Origin: Bromus sterilis
Lineage: Eukaryota; Streptophyta; Magnoliopsida; Poales; Poaceae
Direction of reading: 5' to 3'
Length of the DNA stretch: 64,000 nt
NCBI GenBank assembly: GCA_950022295.1
Contig: OX465600.1
Span: 20,559,282-20,623,281 of the forward strand
Numbering within the stretch: the stretch's first letter is position 1; the number at the start of each line of letters is the position of its first letter. The translations under genes were made by a program, and so were the position numbers. This document shows, in pieces, positions 42,572-55,580 of the stretch. Below the pieces are notes generated by a model. That model did not search any database and was not told the DNA's origin. It saw only the letters and a program-made list of their open reading frames with translations.

Positions 42572-45480
42572 TCTCCTTCGTGAGTGACGCATCATCTCAA
42601 CCGTCGCAATTGACTCACACACCTGACTCTTGGATGCACCTTACAAGAACTTAAGTGCACACCTTGACAGTGACTTGCAGCTTTACCGCCTCTTCCTCCC
42701 CCTCCCCCCCCCACCCCACCCCACCTAAAGATGACCTCGATGATATTCTTAGCACCAAACTTCGGCCCCTCCGTAACCATCAGCAATCATCATGACCCTG
42801 CCTACGACAACACACTTGATGTCCTCCTTTCTCGCTTCATCGCACGATCCTTCTCGTCACTGCACCATCCAACAACTATATGCCTCGCCCCGAGGCGCTA
42901 GTCAGGTTGCCACCCTAGGGAAAGCGTGATTTCAAATCTTCGAACCCTTCCTTCTTTTATATCAATTGTTTAAATTTCTTTCTCAAGATCGATCATACGA
43001 TAAAATCACAAATGCACGGGGTCAAAAATTTTAACCAAGGGCTCATTTCGTAGCCTCTTTTCCCCTACCCTTTATTTCTCAGTTTTCTTATGTTTCACCG
43101 GTGACACAATCTCACGTCCTGGCAGTTGCTTCTGGACACGCAGAACCAAAACTCAACCTACTCGACTACTAGTCACACACGAAGCCAGTTCCTAATACGA
43201 CTAGTGCTCCGGCTTGGTCTAAATCGGACTCACACAACACGTGCAGCCTCTAGTACTTCAGGCATACACTACTACTAATCAACATTTTACCTCTAATAAC
43301 CCCGAGGACCGGAAGCGCGGAAGAAGGCGAGCTTGTGCTGGTCATGCGTCATGGCGGGCTTGTGCTGCCAAGGAAACGAGCGACAGACGATGGCCGGGTC
43401 CGTCTGTTGTGTTTCCGCGTCCTTTCCTATTGGAAGCACCGACCATTTTGGTGACAACAACAACGGCATAAACGCCGACGAAGGTGACGGGGCAGCTTGT
43501 CGACAAGGCATACAAGGTTATCGTTCGTGGTCTTCTAGTTTTACTACTGAATGGATGAAACATCGCCAGGCTTATTAAATTATATCTAAATTTCAATAAA
43601 TTCTGATCAAGTTTATATGAATATGCTCCGCTTTTACCGATTTTGATTGGATTACGGGAATACGTTTGCGGAAAAGGTTAGATGGCTGACTCTCGTATTA
43701 GTATCCATGGACTGGTTTGGAACCGTCCATGCCCATGTTCATTTTGAGGCCGGTGTTGGAGATAGCTTTAAACCGTTACTGAAGGATATTTTTGGCTATG
43801 TGGCAGCAAAAGTCACCCCAACACTTTCAAATTTGCTCGCATCGGTGCCTCCAAGAGTAAGTTTTTTGGCCCCTTCGCAGCTACGCTTCCCGCCTGAGCG
43901 ACCGCCACTTCCCACCACCGTCTCCCATTCTCGCTGCCCTACCATCGATGCCCCTTATTTCTTCCGTAATGGGTACCCCAGATCCTTACGCCACTACCCC
44001 CGGCGTGACTCAGCCAAAAAATCGTCTCCCATGCTATCGCAACAACTAAGGGAGAGTTTGGGCACAAAAAACCTCTTTGCACCACCACACCTGCAACAAA
44101 CACTGGCATAATGGTGGGTGGCAAGGCTGCATCGTCCCCGATGTTGGCAGGCCATCCTCCGGCTGCTCTGCCTACCGAAAAGTGTTTGAGAAGGCCGAGG
44201 TGACCGCGATGGCGCTCGTCGAGGTGGTGGCAAACAATAAGAAAAAAAAGGCAACAACGCCGGCTTCGTTACCTTGTCCTAGCCCGACGCCTCGCACTCC
44301 TTCTTCGGCCAACTCTACAACTGCTCACCTGCCTCGTTTTTTCCTCGGCTGCCGCTTCGTTCAAAGGACGATGGCCGCCAAATGGTTGATGACATGCCAT
44401 AAAGGTAAAAAGATGTCTTCCCATTTTGACCTGTGCATTGTTTGGTGATTTCCTGCGGTCATTGGATGATGAATTTGTTGTTGTAGAGCGGATTGGGTGA
44501 GGATGGCGGTGATTCATTCAACATGAACACAAACATCAAAGATATCCGAACCAAAGATAATGATGGTGGTGGTGATGGCCGTGTGGGTTTCTTTGATGTT
44601 TGAGTTCGTGTTGAATGTCTTTGATTTGGCTCGATTGATAACATAAAGACAAGCTATATTGTGGTGAGTTTGGATCAAAACCTTGAACAATGTGGTTACC
44701 TTTGGATAAACTATATGCATGTTTTCATTTGAATTGATCAATATGTGTGATTATATGCGTGTTCATTATTTATTTGTTGTGAAAGTTAATTTTGAATTAT
44801 TTAAATGATTTATGAAATTGTGTTCAATTATTTAAAATGTATGTGACAAGGTTAACAAGATTGAGCAAAAATTCCTTTAGGAAATTAAATATGAGGAGAG
44901 ACCAGTCCATCCTTTAACTTCCTGTATACTCGACCGTATCGTCTTCGAAAGTTTGGGAAATGGGAATCGATTAAAGATGCCCTTATTACATAGTTACGTA
45001 CACATATGTCACCATAATACTATTTGAAGTGAGAAGAAAATGATTTAAACTCCTACGTAATTCTTGCTCATTTATGACCAGTAATCATCACGCTAAGTAA
45101 TTTAATATTATTATTTCGCTAAATTAGATGGCACGCATGAATATAGAAGATACACATGGGGAAAATGAGATGGCACACATGAATATATAAATACACATGG
45201 GCATAGGTAGCGTCCACGTCATGCGCTTTGCCGTGGGAGCATATATGCCGCCATTGACCCCTGCCCTATCGAGGACCGGACCGCGGAAGAAGAAGACGTT
45301 TCCTGGTCCTGCTCCTCCGTCCACGCGGGCTCGTGCTGCGCGAGGCCCGGTCGTGCTCTTCTACTTCTACCTCGCGTGCGCCGCGCCATGCCGCGTCGTT
45401 CGAATCCGTCTCTTTCGTGCCCCCGTGCTTTTTTGACTCCCGCGTTTTTAATTAGCCTTTCTTCTTCCCACTGTTTCAGC
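41761..45480. other. Intergenic stretch without a recognisable gene
   Basis: Several ORFs between 43240 and 44450 are open on both strands in a moderately GC-rich patch, but none shows a family motif or a coherent codon pattern, so I do not call them. Words such as gtgttggagatagct near 43755 resemble PIF/Harbinger ends but have no partner. Between 45128 and 45195 there is a direct near-duplication of about 50 bp (agatggcacRcatgaatata...tacacatggg) upstream of the dioxygenase gene. Confidence 0.5.
42536..42570. repeat. (TC)n followed by (CA)n microsatellite
   Basis: About 12 TC units run directly into five CA units. Confidence 0.95.
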
Positions 45481-45491
45481 ACGGCAGCAAG

Positions 45492-45498
45492 CTATAAG
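45492..45498 (+). promoter_or_regulatory. Likely TATA box of dioxygenase gene 1
   Basis: ctataag lies about 95 bp upstream of the ATG at 45589 and is the nearest plausible box. A second candidate, tatataaata near 45184, would give a 5' UTR of about 370 nt. Confidence 0.45.
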
Positions 45499-45588
45499 AG
45501 CACTCAACGGAGCAGCCATGCCGATCACACCCACCTACGCCACCAAGCATCCACGAGCACGTACGTACCTACGCCACTAAAACCAACC

Positions 45589-46964
45589 ATGCCGGCCGCC
45601 GCCTCCCCCGCGCCCTACGACCGCACGGCCGAGCTCCGCGCGCTGGACGCCACCTGCGCCGGCGTCCGCGGCCTCGTCGCCTCCGGCATCACCCGTGTCC
45701 CGCGCATCTTTCGCGTCCCAGACCAGCACCCCAAGCCCAAGCCAGCGCTGGACGCCACCGTCCCCGTCCCCGTCCCCGCTGGGAAAGAACCGGGAGCAGC
45801 CATCCCGATCATCGACCTCTCATGCGGCGATCGCGCGGCCGTGGTCGCCGCCGTGCGCCGGGCCGCCTCAGAGTGGGGGTTCTTCGAGGTGACGGGCCAC
45901 GGGGTGCCGGAGCCGGCAATGGCCGCGGCGATGGACGCCGTGCGGGCGTTCCACGAGGCCGACGGCGGCGAGGGCAGTGAGAAGGCGCGGCTCTACTCGC
46001 GTGATCCGGCGAGGCCGGTCAAGTATCACTGCAACTTCGACCTGTATCAGTCACGCGTGGCAAACTGGCGTGATACCCTCTACCTCCGCATGGCGCCCGC
46101 CCCGCCCGACGGCGACTTGCCCGACACTTGCCGGTGAGTGCTCTGATTGTATTGTGTACTCCAATTATGAAGACCTAGCTATTGGATACTCTCTCTATTT
46201 GAGTAATCTAAACACTTTTATATTTTTTTTACCGAGAAAGTGCAATATATTCCAAACAAATGACTCATGAATTAAATGTTGATTTGCAGCGACGTGTTGT
46301 TTGAATATGCCCACCAAGTGAAGAGCTTGGGGAACATGTTGTTCGAGCTGCTCTCAGAAGCTCTAGGGCTCAAACCGAGCCACTTTGCAGATATAGAGTG
46401 CAACAATGGACAGATCATGCTATGCCACTATTACCCTCCATGCCCTCAGCCCGAACTCGCCGTCGGGACAAGCCAACATTCTGACGGTGGATTCATTACC
46501 ATACTTCTTCAAGATGAAATCGGCGGCCTCCAGATCCTCAACAACGACCAATGGGTAGACGTCACGCCAACGCCCGGAGCATTCATCGTGAATATCGGTG
46601 ATCTTTTGCAGGTATTTAAATCACTGTCATCCACCCTCAGCTATTTGTCTTGTTAAACACATAGATAATTCTGGACTATTTCATTAATTTTTGTGACAAA
46701 TATGTGCAGTTGATCTCCAACGATGAGTTCAGGAGCGTGGAACATAGGGTTTTGGCGAAGAACGTAGCTCCACGGGTCTCAATCGCGCACTTCTTCAGCA
46801 CAAATACCCATCTCGCCTCGACGAGGATGTACGGTCCAATTAAGGAGCTATTGTCTGACGAGAACCCGCCGTTATACAAGGAAACCCTTGCTAGTGATTA
46901 CATCAAACATTACTACTCCATTGGGTTAGATGGGAAAACTGCTATTTCTCATTACCGGTTATGA
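45589..46964 (+). CDS. 2-oxoglutarate/Fe(II)-dependent dioxygenase, ACC-oxidase-homolog/BX6-like, three exons
   Basis: Exons 45589-46133, 46290-46611 and 46710-46964 join in phase (CG|C, then CAG|TTG) with standard junctions (CG|GTGAGT...GCAG and CAG|GTATTT...GCAG), giving 373 residues and stop TGA at 46962-46964. The start MPAAASPAPYDRTAELRALD matches the usual beginning of grass ACC-oxidase-homolog proteins (YDR..EL.A.D...GV.GLV.SG). IPIIDLS (72-78) opens the N-terminal DIOX_N region with WGFFEVTGHGVP. Iron ligands are H245 and D247 (QHSDGGF) and H301 (EHRVL), and R311-x-S313 binds 2-oxoglutarate. True ACC oxidase uses ascorbate and CO2/bicarbonate rather than 2-oxoglutarate; this branch includes DIBOA-glucoside hydroxylase BX6, but the substrate here is unknown. 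All key residues are present. Paralogue at 63086. Likely cytosolic. Confidence 0.92.
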
Positions 46965-48184
46965 ATTGTGATCTCTGAAGAAGAGTTTGTCTTCAATTGG
47001 TGCAAAGAATGACCCTGTATGCCTGGAGCATGAAAATGTTGGGCATGTGAAATGCTAAGAAATGGAAAGTAAAATTACAGTTTAGTTTCAACATATTGTA
47101 TACAAGATACAAGGGTTACCTACACGGTGTTCCATAAAACCGAATTATATAAATAATATGCATATTGCAATTTCCCAACAACTACCATGGTCCATGGTTG
47201 TCCGCACATTCCCAAATATTTGTCATCACAATGCTTCACCATCCATCATCTCCTTCCTTGCCGCATGGGCACCTGGTGGCACAATGCAGCAACTAGGTCC
47301 TTCCTGCGGTGGGGTGGGGCAGGGATCAGGTGGTGATGTGCAGTAGTTCAACCTGAAAGTTTGTCTATATCTGACCATTCAGGCATCCGATTGAGTGCTT
47401 TGTTTCTGGGCTGGCCATATGCTGCTGTCAGGGCACATTGGGGTGTTGATCACAACCTACCCATGAGGGGTTCCCTTTTTATTGGATGTATACTTTTTCG
47501 ACTGGGCATTCGTGTGGGTGAATGAGGAGCTTCTCAGATTGGCTTGGTTCGATGTAGATGTTTACCCTAACTAGGTAATTTCAGGTGCGTTGCAACCGGC
47601 ATACATTGTTAAAATACTGACATGGCAAGAAAACATGTTGACGGCCTAAAGATACTTCCATGGCAAAGAAACTAAATTGGCATCGAAGAAAATGATATAC
47701 ATGTCTCTTAAAATATCAAGACACAATCCCTACACCTTCATCCGCATGTTCACTAAATTAGCCAACCAACACATACATTAAATTAGAGATTAATTCACAT
47801 AATTAATGCGCAATTTTGGATGACTTCTTGCATGCAACTACTCACTCACACTACAAAATTCGTGGTTATTAGTAATAAAAAGTCCATAACGAAAAAACGT
47901 TGCATACAATCATTTTCGTTGATGGAAACTATTATGGGCTAATTTACCCCGAGATAAGCGCCTTGGCCAACTTCGGTGATGATATGATCTGATTTTATGT
48001 AATGACCTGTAATTAGAGAGAGAACAGGGACAATTACTTATGATGCATTGCATATAGAACTATATTAAAAAAAACTGGAACCATTTAAATTTTTTAACTT
48101 GTATGACTATGGATATATATGAATGTTAAGCTGGGCATGACCTTTGCTTTTTCCTTAACATTTGGATCATAATAGAATCTATAA
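46965..48184. other. 3' flank of dioxygenase gene 1; possible Helitron end at 47571
   Basis: No gene seen. At 47570 an A is followed by ctaggtaatttcaggtgcg-ttgcaaccgg. Read on the minus strand this would be a hairpin-like segment ending in CTAG before T, as in a Helitron 3' end, but I found no matching 5' TC end. A short catggcaa patch occurs at about 47620-47670. Confidence 0.4.
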
Positions 48185-48761
48185 TCTATAATACCTAAAT
48201 AGTTCATCCCCACTAACCTATTTCTCTTGACATGCACATCATCAAGGTCCGCCTCTTTTCCACCAACTCTTCATGCATATGCTTCCATTAAAATTTGCAA
48301 CCGCATGCAACCTATCACAAATAAATATTTTACAAAAATATGCACTAAGCCTCGCGATTTAGAAGTGAATTTTCTTATAGAAAATCAAATTATGAGTTAC
48401 CTTCCATTTATTTTTCTATGCTATTTTTTTTATGAATGCACATATGTAGTTGCTATCATTATTTTTGGTTTAGCTAAGGGTGATGTATTCACTCTCTCAA
48501 CCGAACGTTGTTTTCATCTCATATCGTCTTGCCGATATATTCTCAAGGTAATAAATTAATAAAACAAAAATCACACTCATTTTTAGATTTTTCATCAATT
48601 TTTATTTGATTTTTACTCTAAGCAATATTTCTTTCAAAAAGATTTAATTGAGACAGTTATTTTGGAACGGAGGGAGTACTAAGTTTCATAAATGTTCTTA
48701 TATTTTAAAATATTAAATTGTTGTTAACAGTTCCCGTAGCAATATGCGGGGTATCATCTAG
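48185..48761 (+). mobile_element. Small non-autonomous Helitron (577 bp)
   Basis: It begins TCTATAATACCTAAATAG at 48185 after A, and ends ...GCGGGGTATCATCTAG at 48761 before T; a stem of cccg/cggg type sits just before the end. The first about 50 bases are nearly identical to those of the minus-strand copy at 18818-18060, and similarity continues through agaaaatcaaattatgagtt. The two copies are one family in opposite orientations. It holds a relic Stowaway-like end (ggaacggagggagta, about 48664-48678). Confidence 0.88.
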
Positions 48762-49360
48762 TTAGTTATATAAACAAGGACCCAATTGCAAATGGCCAAG
48801 AATATAATAATTAAAGAATAGATCATACACAAGCCATTGACCCCAAATACTTTATTGGTATGAATACCATTACAATGTTGAGTATTACAACATGATGGAT
48901 TATAAGGTGTTTGAATTACAAGACCCTAGAAAACCCCTATTATTAAACATAAATAAGTCTCCAGTTGAAGTCTCTATATTCGTCACCTGGAAAAAAAATG
49001 ACCACACAAAAAAGAGGGGGTTAGTGATTTCAATGTAGCAACCCATTTGAGGATTGCATTGTTATGAGGGTCAACACTGGTGAACTTAACTACAAAGTTA
49101 AACTCATCAGGATCATGACATAATTAAGACAGAGAAAACCCAAAAGTAGCAACATCACAACCAAATGACCAAATGGTCACAAGGACCAAAGGAGCTCAAA
49201 AGCTAGTTCATTATCCAATAGCAGAACTAGTATGTTCATACGATGGCCACAAGTTCATCACCAGCAAATTAAGACCCAAAACCTTAGCATAGTACTGCCC
49301 AATACAACGTAGCCACTAAAGCAAGAGAGTTCTACGAACTTTCTATAAAAGAAACTAATA

Positions 49361-49454
49361 CTACCTTCGATCCATAATAAGTGTCGTTCATTTTATACTA
49401 AGCTAGTATAAACTTTATACTAGATGAACGTCACTTATTATGGATCGAAGGGAG
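49361..49454. mobile_element. Stowaway MITE (94 bp)
   Basis: The terminal inverted repeats (ctaccttcgatccataataa at the left, its near-complement ttattatggatcgaagggag at the right) are flanked by TA on both sides (49359-49360 and 49455-49456). The centre is also palindromic (tatactaagctagtata). Size and TA target fit Stowaway. Confidence 0.93.
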
Positions 49455-50446
49455 TAACTCTTAACAAGATATAAGTGAAGAACAAGAGCTAAACATAAGC
49501 AGAGCTAGAAGCAGAAACTGAATACTCAACAAGTATAAGTGAAGAACAAGAGTATTCTAATCAAAACTGGAGTGTGTCTCTCTCCTAATCAAGAATGCTA
49601 GGGTCCAACATGCTATGACCAACAAACAAAGCAAAAAAAAAGTAAAAATTAAAAACTAAAAGCTAAGACGCTCCAAAGACATCACATATCATGAGAAGCA
49701 AAAAAAATATAGTGCCAAGAGAGATAACCTGATTTTTTATGAAGAAGGGGATGCCTCATCAACTTCATTAGAACGGTTAGTACTCAATAAATAAATAAAT
49801 CCCACCTAGGTATTGTGAAAACACATTGCAAACACTCAATTTAAACATTAGCTACTGTTAGCAAAATTTATGTAAGGATCTTGCCCCAAAGAACCGAAAA
49901 CAAAGCATCTGAAGAGACAAATCCAATTAAGAGCAAGAAAACTATGAAAACAGAATAAACTGTAAAGGTCAAATTTATTGAGATACTTATATAGCACAAA
50001 TCATAAAACTCAAAACTAATGAAAAATGTATCAGGCTTGTTATGCAAAAAAATAGATCAAAAAGATGATCTGGTAATTTGAAATAATTTTTGCACTGGAG
50101 CACATAGAATCTGTTCTAGACAGCAAGCCATAAATTTTCTATTTCTAAAAATTAGATGCTAAACTTGGCACAAAACATGAAAATAAAGTATACAATGGAG
50201 TTGATACAGTAGTAACACACCCCAAGACACAAAAAGGGAAAAAAGAAAAACTCAATGTAAAGATAACATGGGTTGTCTCCCATAAGCGCTTCCTTTTATC
50301 CAGGCAGGATGAAAAAAATCAAGTCTTACCAATATCAAAAGCATAGCTAGCCCGTATGTCAGACTCAAAAGGTAACTTCATCTTCTTTCTAGGGAAATGT
50401 TATATGCTCTTCTTGAGGGGAAATTGGAATCTTATAATTCTCTCTT

Positions 50447-50894
50447 TCATATCAATGATGAAACCCACGATGAGAATAAAAGGTCTTCCAAAATAATTTG
50501 ATAAGAAGAATCACATTCAATGCCCATAACAATAAAATCAACATGAACATAATTATAATTAGCAACAATTAGGACATCATAAATCCTCCCAACTAGTTTC
50601 TTGATATTAGAATCAACAAGGCAAATACCCAAAGAGAAATTATCAAAAGGTTTCAAATCAAGCATATCATGAAGTCTCTTTCACATAACTGAAGCACTAG
50701 CTCCAAGGTATCTCATTAATTATAATATTAATAGTAGGATCCCAAAAATGTTCTAATTTCCTAGGGATAGAAACCTCAAGCTTGAGCTTTTCTTCCGTAG
50801 CCTTACTGAGATCATTAGTGATATGCTCAGTAAAAGCCATATTTAGCTTACTAGTGTTTGGGTCTTTGGACATCCTTTGTAGTAACTTAATCAC
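50447..50894 (-). pseudogene. Retropepsin-region remnant of an Athila-like element
   Basis: Reading leftward: AFTEHITNDLSKATEEKLKL and VSIPRKLEHFWDPTINI, then after a frame break LGASASVM, then MLDLKPFDNFSLGICLVDS, VGRIYDVLIVANYNYVHVDF and IILEDLLFSS. This matches the gypsy protease order '...LCDLGAS.S.MP', 'GR..DVLI...V.VDFIVLD' and 'ILGRPFL'. The active-site Asp preceding LGAS is not visible and ILGRPFL has become ILEDLLF, so it is non-functional. Confidence 0.65.
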
Positions 50895-51559
50895 TTCGGA
50901 GAGTTTGCAATTGTCAAAGTCATGATCACTACTCTCAAGAAAAGTGGGGGTACTATTATCTAAAGCTATCTACCCCACTTCCTACATTCTTTTCTATAGT
51001 AACTTTGACACTCTCCAAAACATTGACGTTTTTTCCCTAAAGTTGTGGCCTCATCATTACCATTAGTCGGGGAATCATGTGTGCTAAAAGTTTTGAGGTC
51101 CTCTCATGCACATGAATGGTAGCAATGATAGTTCTCATAGCTATGTTTTGACGGTTTCAGTTCCAAGTCGGGGAACATATTCAGGTTTGCTGCCATTTGA
51201 TTTATCAAAGTAGCATGTGTATGGGACATGTTTGAAACATAAGTTGTAGTAGTGGTAAGCCTAGCTTGGTGATTAGAGATCTCACTATTCAAACTCTCAA
51301 GTTGCTTACTTATGTTTCTACAAATAGAGGAATGCTCATCTAACTGTCTAGAGAATTTTGCTCATACCTAATGTGCATATAATTCTTAGTGGCCTTCTCA
51401 ATTTCTATAATTCACTCAACACTAAGAATTCCCCTATTATTGGAAGTACTGCCATAAGGTTTCCAATAGGGGTTTACCTATTTTTCATTTTTCTCTGAAC
51501 AAGAAAGATTTTAAAATGTGCTATCCTTCCCATTACAAGTTTTCAAATGTTGTCATGTT

Positions 51560-52145
51560 TGCTTGGACAACAAACTTAAATTTGCCTTTTGTTCATTTTC
51601 TCAATATATTTAGAATGTATTTTTTATTTTATACCAGGGCATTTTTATTACTTAGATCTTGTTAGTTTTATTGTAGTTAGCATGGGACTTTCACTATTGA
51701 TCCCATGGCAACTTTATCATTTATACCATGTCAATTTTAATAATTATACCGTGGTCATTTCATTTATAGTATAGCATGAAATTTAAATTTTACTATATGG
51801 TAGCTTTTTGTATATATACCGTGACATATTTCTTACTTTTACAACATGATAATTTTGTCAAGTGAATTTTTAATCCTTAGACAACAGTAAATTTACTTAT
51901 TAGACCTTGGCAAATATATTTGTATGGAGCATGATATTTTCTTATTTTACACCATGGCAATATTATTAATTGGATCACAACATTTTTATATAGGTAGATT
52001 GGCAATTTTATTATTTAGACCAGAATAATTTATCAATTAGACCATGGTATTTTATTTGTACGTTCAAGACATTTTCTTATTTAAACAATGACGATTTTAT
52101 TAATTGGAGCTTGGTATTTTTTATAATTTTATTGTTGAATAATAG
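51560..52145. repeat. Degenerate catggcaa-type repeat patch
   Basis: cccatggcaactttatcattta, accatgtcaattttaa and accatggcaatattatt recur with a loose 20-30 bp step, a decayed relative of the 23130-25205 array in the other phase (…ttatxxxaccatggcaa). Confidence 0.6.
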
Positions 52146-53739
52146 TCACCACACACCATGCATTTCAAACAAGGGGATGGGGAGGGGGATCGGCACATAC
52201 CATACGTCGGTGGGAAATCGCTCGCGGCCCGTATGACCGGCCACCTGCCGCCTCCCTCGCCTTCGACGGGTTTAAATTGGCGCACAGTCGATCACCTGGG
52301 AGAGCTTGACGTAGGAGAAAGAAGGCAGCAATTTCAGGAATATGTCAATGTATTTTGTTTTTCTTGTTCTAATCATAGACATGTGTCAAATCTCACTTGC
52401 AATATATCTGAAATATTTGATTTTCTGCTTCTAGTGAAATATCAGTCAATTCTAACTTTTTTATAAATTATAGCATGGCTTTTTTTTATTTCTGTTTGTA
52501 CTTTTGGCAGATTTATATACCATGCTAAATTTATATTTTTAGAGGATGGCCGATATTTTAGAGTATATTCATAATATAGTGCATCTCAATTTTTTATTCT
52601 TTGTTGCTTTTTTATAGTATCATTTTTTAATTTCCTTTGTTATTGTAAAATTTTCAATTAAATAGCTTACTGGGCCTACTTGGTTGCTCTAATGCGCTCC
52701 ACGTGCCAGCTGGATCCGCTCCAGCCAAGAAGATGGGCTGTTGTTGAGGTCATCGTGTCCGAGGACATAACAAAGTAAAACCTTTCTTAGAATTATTTTG
52801 TTATTTCATTTGATATCATCGTTGCATCACGACATCACATCTTCATTGCATTTGACGTAATTTCACTTGCCTAAACATCAAAATATTGAAAGACACGAAT
52901 GATTTGTTCGCTCCACGAGGTTGGACCGAGCAAACTCCTCTGCGATGTCCACAAAGAACATGTCCCCCGATTTACATTGAAGAACAGTTTCCCGATAGCA
53001 TCACCAGTCATTATACTTCTCACAAAACACGACAAACACATCCGGCTCGCATAATTGAGTAGTGTAAGCAGTAAATGGAGCACTTTAAATTACAGGTGAT
53101 TGCATATTTTAAAGACCAAACATTAGTCGTCGTATTTTATTCAATCAAAATAATACGGAGTCTTTGCGTAGCAAGTCGCCTTAACTAATTCATCTTAACG
53201 TACTTCCAAGAGGTGGAGTACACATCATGGAGAGCAAGTCAATAAGAAAAACCCGCGGGCATCATGTTCATGCGGACAGCTAGCCTCCCAACCAAACAAT
53301 TTGGCTGGCCTCACGATGGGTTTACCTGCTGCTATTTACAAGTGCATCGTCTTGTTTGTTCGACTGTAAGCCAAACTAAAGCCGCGCTTGCTCATATCTT
53401 TCTCACCTTGGATAATTGGAGGATTTCCTAGTCAGGCACAAAGTAATTGTACACAACGCTTGCTAAATCAAAGCGCCGTGAAAAGGAATAAAAGGGATTT
53501 CATACTGCGGTTTTCATCAAGGCATATCAAGGTGGTTCTCTTCTGTAGAGAGTTGGCATCAAGATACAAGCAATTGTTCTCTAACATAGATGCACAATCA
53601 AAAGCTCATTGTACGCATTTCGTTGTTATGCTTCAACTTATATCCAACTAATAGATAATCCTTTTCTATGTTGATTCTTCGTTGTCATAGTTCTTAGTTA
53701 TTAAAAACTCTAATGATATCAATTTATTTATTTTATATA
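52146..53739. other. Intergenic; no gene recognised
   Basis: I see only isolated short ORFs; the GC-richer patch at 52190-52330 does not read as any family I know. Confidence 0.5.
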
Positions 53740-55362
53740 CGAGGAAATATGCCCGTGCGTTGCAATGGAAACAAAATCGCACACCCTTTTACTAAAAAAA
53801 GACAATGTGTAAGGCATGAAAATCAACCACTGAGGCATATGTATTCTAGTGGTGCCATACTAATCATGTCAAACTTATACCTTTAGAATCCTCATGCACA
53901 TCGGCCAGAATCATCGATTTCCCCATTAAATCATTTTGCTTTTTCTACTTACTCCTCTTCCACCCACTATTTTCACCTCCCAATCCAAGCTCGTCGCTAC
54001 CGGCGATGGCCTATCCGATATAAATACAAGCGCATAGAAAAGGATAATTTATGATAAAGAGCAGAAAATAATATTATTATGAGGGAAAATGAAGTCAAGG
54101 GAGATTAAAAACCCAAGAGATATAATATTGCTAAGATTATTTTTTAAGAACCAGCTTCATTGTTGGCATTTCATTAATTTAGCAAAAGAGAGCAAGAAAT
54201 AGACGATAAGGTGAATCAGAGGCACCAAAAGTGTCAGGGAATTCAAAAATAATAACAAAGAGAGGAACAAAGGACTATAGTAGCCTGGCACCTAGGTTGT
54301 CGCTAAAAATGGTTGAAGCCCTAAGGGCTACAAATTCTGACAACCGTGGTCTTTTTTATTATTCCATGTGTCGTTCATCTACATGATAAATTTGATGTTA
54401 TAATAGACTAAAGCATATCAAGTTAATTCTCACTTCTCCTCTCCACCTTGTTCCTTTATTTTGAGCTAAATTACAATTCAGAAACATCATGGCGGTCTAT
54501 TCATAAATTTTAATTAGTAAGTTAATTCCAAATAAAATGGCGCTACAACTCACGTAAAAAATATATTTGTAAATACAACTTTAAAGATTATATTGTTAAT
54601 AAATTATCTATAAATACAATTTGAAAGATTATATTCCCTTTTCAAAATAATATACAAAACCGAATGAAGTATCTGATTAACTCTTTTTTAGACACAAAGG
54701 ATATATCATGTAATGAATCGTTTTTTTTGCATGTCTTCCTCATATTGTTACACTACCACAACTGCTATAGTTAAACAAATTCAAAGATTAGATACACATT
54801 AGAGGAGAGATAGAAATCACATAGCAAAAGAGACCATGTGTTGTAAACTTACAATGGATACAAAATAAATAAACATGTGTGTAAAACAACTTTGCAAGTA
54901 GCAAAATAAAATATTTACAAAAAATGAAGCAAACTGATATTTGAAATTAAAGTAATTAAAAGTACCATGAGACATCCTTAAAATAACCCTTTTTTAATTG
55001 AAAAGTGCACATGCCTCCCTTTTATTAACCTTACACTAATTTAATTTAGGCTCATTGCAGAAATTTGCTGGCTCAAGGCCCATCTCCATCCACAAAAGTT
55101 GTTTTCCTTTTTCTCGTGTCTTAGAGGCCCATTACAGAAATTTCCTGGCTCAAGGACCATCTTTCTTGCAGCGATTTTGATTCTCTTTTTTCTCGAGGCC
55201 CATCCTAGCTAGCTTTGCACCAGCATGCACCGAACTGTTTTTTTTTTCTTTTTTCTCAGATTATACAGAACTGCGGGTTGATTCACCTAAAAAGGAAGAA
55301 GATTTCTGCAAAACCGCAAATATGGAAGGAGAAACTCACCTTCCTTTATTATTAGGGAAAGA
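53740..55362 (-). mobile_element. Candidate Helitron (about 1.6 kb), second family
   Basis: On the minus strand it would start TCTTTCCCTAATAATAAAGG at 55362, followed by the kind of ggtgagtttctcc run seen at grass Helitron starts, and end with caacgcacgggcatatttcctcg at 53740. The target is A (53739) and T (55363). The last four bases are CTCG rather than CTRR, and the terminal stem is weak, so the copy may have a mutated end. No protein seen. Two near-repeats of 'ggctcattgcagaaattt.ctggctcaagg' lie at about 55050-55170. Confidence 0.55.
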
Positions 55363-55580
55363 TTTAGTCATAACTATGCATCAAGGTTCTATATGCATAA
55401 TGAATTCACATATGACTTCTTTGTAATCGAGACATGCATATCCGGAAAGACACAAAAGAAATTACACCATCATCCATGTTGGGAAATCTTTTCTTATCTG
55501 CTTGTTCAATACGCACATGTACCACTTAAGAAACATTTTGTGCTTCGGACGCTGAAAAATATAAAAACATCGATGACAAA

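Larger units (their letters stand above)
48800..51480 (-). mobile_element. Decayed Athila-like gypsy remnant, minus strand, LTRs not found
   Basis: Parts of 49560-50330 resemble 29880-30800 of the nested Athila-like element (gctaagacgctccaa, atatagtg, gaaggggatgc and the tail 'aaacacaaaaaa...' in the same order). A protease-like segment follows in the same relative place and orientation (50447-50900). I could not identify LTRs, primer site or target duplication, so the limits are approximate. Confidence 0.55.

Noticed and set aside
43240..44450. ORFs of 70-150 codons on both strands
   Set aside because: No recognisable domain, no phase-consistent exon model and overlapping alternatives of equal length.
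45219..45482. Minus-strand ORF upstream of dioxygenase gene 1
   Set aside because: It overlaps the likely promoter/5' UTR in GC-rich sequence and shows no known motif.
47571..48184. Possible additional Helitron on the minus strand
   Set aside because: Only a 3'-end-like segment was seen; no matching 5' TC end or family similarity, so it is mentioned in the flank entry but not called as an element.
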